Shown: positions 60,601-64,000 of the stretch, piece after piece
Numbering within the stretch: position 1 is the first letter of the stretch
Layout: each line of letters starts with the position of its first letter
Assembly (NCBI GenBank): GCA_036275365.1
Contig: DASUDX010000063.1
Location: forward strand, 62,001 to 126,000
From: DASUDX01 sp036275365
GTDB lineage: Bacteria > Pseudomonadota > Gammaproteobacteria > Nevskiales > Nevskiaceae
Length of the DNA: 64,000 bases
Direction of reading: 5' to 3'
Notes under the pieces: generated by a model
What the model saw: only the letters and a program-made list of their open reading frames with translations
Told to the model about the DNA's origin: nothing
Database searches by the model: none
Made by a program: the position numbers and the translations under genes

Positions 60601-61118
60601 CGGCGAGCCTGGCCACCCTGCGCCATCTGCAGGCGCACCCGGAGATCCAGCCCACCCTCAACCGGCGGGTGACGGACCTGGTGGCGCGGCTGCGCGCGGC
60701 CATCGCCGAGACCGCCGCGCCGGTGCGGGTGACCCACTACACCAGCATCTTCCGCTTCGAGGCGGCCCAGGAGGAACCCTTCTTCGAGCTGCTCGCCCAC
60801 TACTTCCGCCTCAACGGCGTGCACACCTACGACCATCGCAACCAGGTGATGACCACCGCCCATGACGAGGCGGTGTTCGAGGCCCTGTTCGAGGCCTACA
60901 TCGGCGGCATCCGCCAGATGCAGGCGGATGGCCTGCTGGGGCGTGTCGGCGCGCCGGTGAGCCTGGGGCTGGGCGACCGTCGCCCGGGTGCGATCTGGTA
61001 CGCCCCGCCGGTCGCCGGCGCCCGCCTCGGCCGCGATGCCGCTGGCAACCCGGCCTGGTATGTCGCCGATGCCGAGGCGCCCGGTGGCTACCGCGCGGTC
61101 GAGGAGGAGGCGCTGTGA
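54696..61118 (+). CDS. Hybrid NRPS/PKS megasynthase with aminotransferase (A-PCP-KS-AT-ACP-AMT)
   Basis: This 2140-residue enzyme has six domains. The adenylation domain (~1-500) shows 'IYTSGSTGQPKGALLHERGV', 'LLNGYGPTECSAV' and 'NAHGKLDRAAL'. The PCP carries its phosphopantetheine serine at S542 ('FELGGVSLDAI'). The ketosynthase (~616-1045) has C791 in TACSTG, 'VEAHGTATRLGD' and 'KSNIGHLD'. The acyltransferase has S1234 in GHSVGEY, and its HAFH motif suggests malonyl-CoA. The ACP serine is S1557 ('LGMDSLVL'). A class-III PLP aminotransferase (~1620-2085) has 'GYEVGPVQDF', 'CNTGSEAVSAAQRCAR', 'FIMDEVITGFR' and lysine K1916 in 'YGKVFGGGLPVGAV'. No ketoreductase or thioesterase is present, so the beta-ketone should be transaminated to a beta-amine. 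The order resembles MicA/MycA-type starters. The ATG at 54696 is preferred; an upstream TTG at 54609 is possible. Confidence 0.93.
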   Translation: MSDGLSSRIEAHCHHRPDAPAVRCGSEVLDYAGLHQQAERLARRLREAGAGPGGRVAVLLPRRPELLVALLAIYRCGAAYLPIDPDYPAERIAFMLEDAGALLLTRSEWLGRAGPARGAVLLIESAAEPATPPAAPAAWPVRDPDDPFYLIYTSGSTGQPKGALLHERGVVNLFEHYAAEHAAGPDSRYLVLSAVGFDLTQKNLWVPLMVGGCVVFPASAVYDPGELIETIGRERVTHLNCTPSAFHGLIDEASEADFQRLATLTHVQLGGEPIQPQRLARWWHNPHNRAVLLNGYGPTECSAVVAMHRIEPGQRLPAERVPIGRAVPGLRLHVLDAALQPVAPGEAGELVVAGVGVGLGYHQRPELSAERFITLPFESGRCYRSGDRVRLDDEGRLDYLGRLDGQVKLRGFRVELGEVEAALAALPGVRAAACTVHDERLCAYWVGEPLAPALLRQQLERRLPEFMLPSVYLGLPALPVNAHGKLDRAALPRPTRERPPLAVAYAPPEGALEQQMAALWCELLALDRVGRDDPFFELGGVSLDAIRFIARLARLRGERLPIAEFFATGTLRRYAQRLANRSPGADPLRADGRAAAGSTPAADPAAGDAAGGRGDRRIAIVGMATRLPGADDPETFWQQLRAGVEAIRDLSEAELDAAGVSAEHRADPDYVRRVALCADADCFDAAFFGYGPREAALIDPQQRLLLETAWTALEHAGYDPSRASTGTERVGVYAGVARNSYFALNLAANPATRGRLADVDLTFANDKDYAATRIAYKLDLRGPALTVQTACSTGGVLLHQARQALLAGDCDVALVGGARVVTPLTAGYPWIDGNIFSRDGRMRVFDAEGSGMIRASGAITLVLKRLADAERDGDTIHAVILGSALNNDGADKLGYTAPSVPGQIEVIRRALADAGVSAREIGYVEAHGTATRLGDPMEVSALNAAFAVDGVEEGRCGLGSVKSNIGHLDPAAALAGVVKTALSLAHGELPPTLHYQRPNPEIPFAGSPFRVIDRLQPWPAGGGPRRAGVSSFGIGGTNAHLILEAPPARPESPAAARAWQLLPLSAKTPEALQASAERLAAALPQQAAPLADVAWTLQKGRAGFSERGFVVARDGAEAAARLRQGVSPAPGAGLGSVIFVFPGQGSQHPGMGEALYRQEPLFRAILDEGCALLQPLLGVDLRSLLYPDAEQAETAAAALRQTGLAQPAIYLLSYATARLWQSLGVQPARLIGHSVGEYVAATLAGVFRFADALKVLAERARLMQAQPPGSMLAVRLPEAELRPLLPAGVGIAALNAPRLSIVSGPTPAISAFEAQLGQQGIGCVALHTSHAFHSPMMDPVLPAFEAVVASVPRQPPQLPILSTLSGEPLSAEQAQDPAYWARQLREPVRFAPAVSRALQEGPAVLLEVGPGQALGGPLRQIAGPAVPVVSSLPAAAQEQADAGEALMTALGRLWQAGVQPDWLAVHGGVARQRRPLPGTVFARVRHWIEGSHPLTSAVSSTAVEGPASAEAATASATAVDPQAALTQQIAEVMTAVTGLSLGPAEQGRSFLELGMDSLVLTQIAGKLKNAFRVDLRFRQLLEELNTLERLAAWLQAQGARSAASASRDETAGEAADPGRPRKAFGAAVRISTERDVLAPAQRRALNQLLARYIARTGASKAATQQHRAHFADPRSVSGFKPMWKEAVYPIVSTRSQGPYLWDLDGHRYIDTVNGFGATLFGHKPAFVDQALREQIDKGYEVGPVQDFLGEAARLFTEMVGLDRVAFCNTGSEAVSAAQRCARTVTGKDLIASFAGDYHGVHDEVIVRPGPNGRGFPAASGIPNAHTSQTLILDYGDPKSLEILRNRADELAAILIEPIQSRNQDLQPRAFIHALREIASQAGCAFIMDEVITGFRIARGGAQEHFGVKADIGCYGKVFGGGLPVGAVAGIPRYLDALDGGWWQFGDASVPEAGVTFFAGTFVRHPLAMAASLATLRHLQAHPEIQPTLNRRVTDLVARLRAAIAETAAPVRVTHYTSIFRFEAAQEEPFFELLAHYFRLNGVHTYDHRNQVMTTAHDEAVFEALFEAYIGGIRQMQADGLLGRVGAPVSLGLGDRRPGAIWYAPPVAGARLGRDAAGNPAWYVADAEAPGGYRAVEEEAL

Positions 61119-61990
61119 GCACCGACGCCGGACACCTGCGCTTTCCACTGGTGCAGAGCGGCGGGCCGCTGCGCCGCTGGCTGCGTCATCAGCTCGGCGC
61201 CCTGCTCGGCTGGCTGTCGCCGGCGCGCACCCGGCAGCTGCGTGCCGGCAGCCCCGATACCCCGCTGCGGCCGAGCGATTACTGGCGGCTGGCCGCCCTG
61301 CTCGCCGAGCGGGCGCGCGACGGTGCCAGCCCCTCGCTATCGCCGATCCATCGTCTGTTCTGGCGCAGCGATGCCGCCGCCGGCTTCCAGCAGCGCGAGG
61401 CCGGCTGGCGCTACCAGCGCTTCGCCCAGCAGTTCGCGCCGCGCCTGCTGCCGGTGCTGCGCGCGGCGATGCAGGACAGCGGCTGCCGCCGGCTGATCGA
61501 GATCGGTCCGGGCACCGGCGAGGTGCTCGATCATCTGGCCCGCAGCTTCGATCACTGCGAGGTGCTGATCGGCGTGGAGGTCAACCCGGCGCTGGTGGCG
61601 GTGCACGCCGCCCGCGGTCCGGATCCGCGCATCCAGCTCCACCACGGCGATGGCCTCGAGCTCGCCCGCCAGCACGGCGGTCCGGGCACCGCCTACTTCA
61701 GCCACGGCGGGGTGCTCGAGTACTTTGACCGCGACACCCTGCGCGCCTGGTTCGCCTGGGTGGCCGGCCACTCGGCACCGGCCGTGGTGGCGCTGATCGA
61801 ACCGATCGCCCCCGGCCAGGACCCGGAGCGCGATCAGGGCTCGCCCACCTTCGGCGTCGAGCACAGCTATTCCCATGCCTATGCCGCGCTGGCCCGCGAG
61901 GCGGGCCTGCAGATCGAGTTCCTGGCCGTCGAGCGCTGGCGCGAATCGCCCTGGCTGCTGATGGTGGCCCGCTGCGGAGGCCCGGCATGA
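61115..61990 (+). CDS. SAM-dependent methyltransferase
   Basis: This 291-residue class I methyltransferase has motif I 'RRLIEIGPGTGEVLDHLARS' near residue 128, motif II region 'EVLIGVEVNPALVAVHAARG', and a post-motif segment 'YFSHGGVLEYFDRDTLRAWF'. It has no leader or membrane segment. The GTG start overlaps the megasynthase stop (GTGA) and its own stop overlaps the next start (ATGA), so it is coupled to both NRPS genes and probably tailors the product or its carrier-bound intermediate. The methylated atom (N, O or C) cannot be predicted. Confidence 0.85.
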   Translation: MSTDAGHLRFPLVQSGGPLRRWLRHQLGALLGWLSPARTRQLRAGSPDTPLRPSDYWRLAALLAERARDGASPSLSPIHRLFWRSDAAAGFQQREAGWRYQRFAQQFAPRLLPVLRAAMQDSGCRRLIEIGPGTGEVLDHLARSFDHCEVLIGVEVNPALVAVHAARGPDPRIQLHHGDGLELARQHGGPGTAYFSHGGVLEYFDRDTLRAWFAWVAGHSAPAVVALIEPIAPGQDPERDQGSPTFGVEHSYSHAYAALAREAGLQIEFLAVERWRESPWLLMVARCGGPA

Positions 61991-64000
61991 ACACCGCGCC
62001 GCACGACCCCTTCGCCGGCCCGGTGCTGCAGGCGCGGCTGCCGCTGACCGAGGCCCAGCGCGAGGTCTGGCTGTCCTGCCAGCTGCATCCGGAGGCGATG
62101 CTCGCCTACAACGAGGGCGGCACCCTGAGCTTCGAGGGTCCGCTGGAGGTGGCCGCCCTGCGCACCGCCCTGCAGACCCTGATCGAGCGGCACGAGGCGC
62201 TGCGCGGCAGCTTCAGCCCGGACGGCCGCTGGATGATGGTGCGCGAACCCTGGACCCTGGCGCTGCCGGTGGAGGAGATCGGCGAGGACCCGGCGCGGCG
62301 CGGCGCCCTCGAGCAGGCGGAGATGGCCCAGCCCTTCGATCTCGAGCGCGGACCGCTGATCCGCTGGCGGCTGCTGCGCGAATCGCCCACCCGCCACCAT
62401 CTGATCCGGGTGGCCCATCACGCCATCTTCGACGGCTGGAGCGCCTGGGTGCTGGCCCAGGAGGCCGGCAAGCTCTACTCGGCGCAGGTGGCCGGACAGG
62501 CCGCGGCGCTCGACGAGGCGCCGCGCTATGGCGACTACGCCGAGACCGAGCGGGCGTTCGTCGCCTCCGCCGAGGGCCGGGCCCATCTCGACTACTGGCT
62601 CACCCTGCTGCGCGATCCGCCGGCGGCGCTGGATCTGCCGCACGACCGCCCGCGCCCGGCCCAGCGCCGCTTCGCCGCGCGCCGGCTCGATGTGCGGCTG
62701 GATGCCAGCCTGGTCGGCCGGCTGCGCCGGCTCGGCGCCCAGCACAACGCGAGCCTGGTGGCGACCACGCTCGCCGGCTTCGCCACCCTGCTGCACCGCC
62801 TGACCGGCGCCGAGGATCTGATCGTGGCCCTGGCCGCGGCCGGTCAGTCCTTCCACCAGCAGGGCAGCCTGGTCGGCCATGCGGTGAACCTGCTGCCGCT
62901 GCGGCTGCGGCCACGGCCCGGGCAGACCTACCGCGAGCTGCTCGCCGAGACCCGCGGCGCGGTGCTGGACGCCTTCGATCACCAGGGGGCGAGCTTCGGC
63001 AGCATCGTGCCCCAGCTCGCCTTCGAGCGGGATCCGGCGCGCCCACCGCTGATCAGCGCGGTGTTCAACATCGATGTGCGCAGCGGTGATGTGATCTACC
63101 AGGGCGTGGACACCCGCTACCAGGTGCTGGAGCGCCAGGCCGAGGTGTTCGACCTGTTCTTCAATCTGGTCGACAACGGGCAGGATCTGGTGCTGGAGGC
63201 GAGCTACAACGCCGCGCTCTTCAGCGAAGACGCGATGCGCCAGCGGCTGCGCGAGTACCAGCAGCTGCTGGAAGGCATCTGTGCCGATCCGGGTGCGCGG
63301 CTCGCCGAGCTGCCGCTGATCGACGCGGCCACCCGCCAGCAGCTGCTGGAGGGCTACAACCCGCCGGCGCAGCCGCGATCCACTGCCACGCTCGATGCCC
63401 TGCTGCTGGCCCAGGCCGAGCGGCGCGGGTCGGCCACCGCGGTCCTGTTCGGCGAGCAGAGCCAGCCCTACGAGGCGCTGGCGGCGGCCTCGGCGCGGAT
63501 CGCCGCGCGCCTGCGCGCCCTCGGCGCCGGGCCCGGGACCTATGTCGCGGTGCTGCTGGAGCGCTCGCTGGAGGTGCCGGCGGCCCTGCTCGGGGTGTTG
63601 CGCAGCGGCGCCGCCTATGTGGCGCTTGATCCGATCTTCCCCGCCGAGCGGGTGCGCCAGATCGTCGAGCGCTCCGGCGCCTGCGCCCTGCTCACCCAGG
63701 GTGCGCTGCTGGCCGGGCTGCCGGCGCTGGACTGCCCCCGGCTCACCGTCGAGGAGGCGCTGGCCGACCCGCCGGTGACGCTGCCGGCCGCCGCCCTGAG
63801 CCCGGCCGATCCGGCCTATGTGGTGTTCACCTCCGGCTCCACCGGCACGCCGAAGGGCGTGGTGCTCAGCCACGGCGGGGTGGTCAACTGCCTGCAGAGC
63901 CTGGCGCGCGCCCCGGGTCTGGGCGAGCACGAGACGGCCCTGGCGGTGGCCACCCTCGCCTTCGATTTCTCGGTCTACGAGATCTTCCTGCCGCTGCTGG
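61987..64000 (+). CDS. Nonribosomal peptide synthetase (C-A..., truncated by window)
   Basis: The frame stays open to the right edge, giving 671 codons. A condensation domain (~15-440) starts 'LPLTEAQREVWLSCQLHPEA' and has the catalytic HHxxxDG at residues 144-150 ('RVAHHAIFDGWSAWVLAQE'). An adenylation domain follows from about residue 465, with 'TYVAVLLERSLEVPAALLGV', 'YVVFTSGSTGTPKGVVLSHG' and 'FDFSVYEIFLPLL' at the edge. The carrier and release domains, and most of the specificity code, are beyond the window. The C domain should accept the beta-amino acyl chain from the preceding synthase. The ATG overlaps the methyltransferase stop by four bases. Confidence 0.92.
   Translation, partial: MNTAPHDPFAGPVLQARLPLTEAQREVWLSCQLHPEAMLAYNEGGTLSFEGPLEVAALRTALQTLIERHEALRGSFSPDGRWMMVREPWTLALPVEEIGEDPARRGALEQAEMAQPFDLERGPLIRWRLLRESPTRHHLIRVAHHAIFDGWSAWVLAQEAGKLYSAQVAGQAAALDEAPRYGDYAETERAFVASAEGRAHLDYWLTLLRDPPAALDLPHDRPRPAQRRFAARRLDVRLDASLVGRLRRLGAQHNASLVATTLAGFATLLHRLTGAEDLIVALAAAGQSFHQQGSLVGHAVNLLPLRLRPRPGQTYRELLAETRGAVLDAFDHQGASFGSIVPQLAFERDPARPPLISAVFNIDVRSGDVIYQGVDTRYQVLERQAEVFDLFFNLVDNGQDLVLEASYNAALFSEDAMRQRLREYQQLLEGICADPGARLAELPLIDAATRQQLLEGYNPPAQPRSTATLDALLLAQAERRGSATAVLFGEQSQPYEALAAASARIAARLRALGAGPGTYVAVLLERSLEVPAALLGVLRSGAAYVALDPIFPAERVRQIVERSGACALLTQGALLAGLPALDCPRLTVEEALADPPVTLPAAALSPADPAYVVFTSGSTGTPKGVVLSHGGVVNCLQSLARAPGLGEHETALAVATLAFDFSVYEIFLPLL

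Noticed and set aside
1..64000. CRISPR arrays, insertion sequences or long repeats.
   Set aside because: No regularly spaced repeats, transposase motifs or terminal inverted repeats were seen by eye in the window.

Overview
The window is a dense, very GC-rich (about 70%) bacterial chromosome segment with short intergenic gaps and no phage, transposon or CRISPR remains that I can see. A FimV/HubP-type polar protein, oligopeptidase A, an EpsL-type barrel, LemA, Tat-exported PhoD phosphatases and a UspE-like protein point to a high-GC gammaproteobacterium, perhaps from the Xanthomonadales, Nevskiales or Chromatiales side. I cannot name a genus from the sequence alone.

Layout. 1-8.9 kb (minus strand): a stress protein, a MATE exporter, a fused winged-helix/Ser-Thr kinase/TPR regulator, oligopeptidase A, and a GIDE-like/LemA membrane pair. 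9-11.6 kb (plus): a lipoprotein esterase, HMG-CoA lyase and phosphoglycerate mutase. 11.8-17.6 kb (minus): three different PhoD-family phosphatases with a ceramidase-like membrane protein between two of them, plus a 62-residue orphan. 17.7-21.3 kb (plus): a gluconate-dehydrogenase-type subunit 3, a GMC flavoprotein and a ThuA-like lipoprotein. 21.3-27.2 kb: an EAL protein, a small HEGSH-motif protein and a very long penicillin-acylase-type lipoprotein. 27.2-33.8 kb (minus): four translationally coupled envelope genes encoding a membrane patatin, an orphan lipoprotein, a membrane protein ending in a peptidoglycan-binding domain, and a two-module murein-enzyme candidate. 34 kb: tRNA-His and tRNA-Lys behind a good sigma70-like promoter. 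34.2-36.8 kb: FimV whose C-terminal third resembles a degenerate tryptophan synthase beta chain. 37 kb: FolD.

37.9-54.6 kb is a Wzx/Wzy-type exopolysaccharide locus. It has a polyprenyl-phosphate hexose-1-phosphate transferase, an EpsL barrel, two flippases, five glycosyltransferases, an MBOAT/SGNH acylation pair, a Wzy-like polymerase and three of the four dedicated GDP-D-glycero-D-manno-heptose enzymes (HddA, GmhA, HddC; no GmhB). The repeat unit therefore probably contains heptose and acyl groups. No Wza/Wzc/Wzb export genes lie in the window.

54.7 kb to the right edge is the start of a hybrid NRPS/PKS cluster: an A-PCP-KS-AT-ACP-aminotransferase megasynthase, a methyltransferase, and an NRPS of C-A order cut by the window end. 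The order predicts one amino acid, one malonyl extension and transamination of the beta-ketone, giving a beta,gamma-diamino acyl unit passed to the next NRPS. The strongest candidates for undescribed biology are the FimV/TrpB-like fusion, the four-gene envelope operon and the hybrid cluster.
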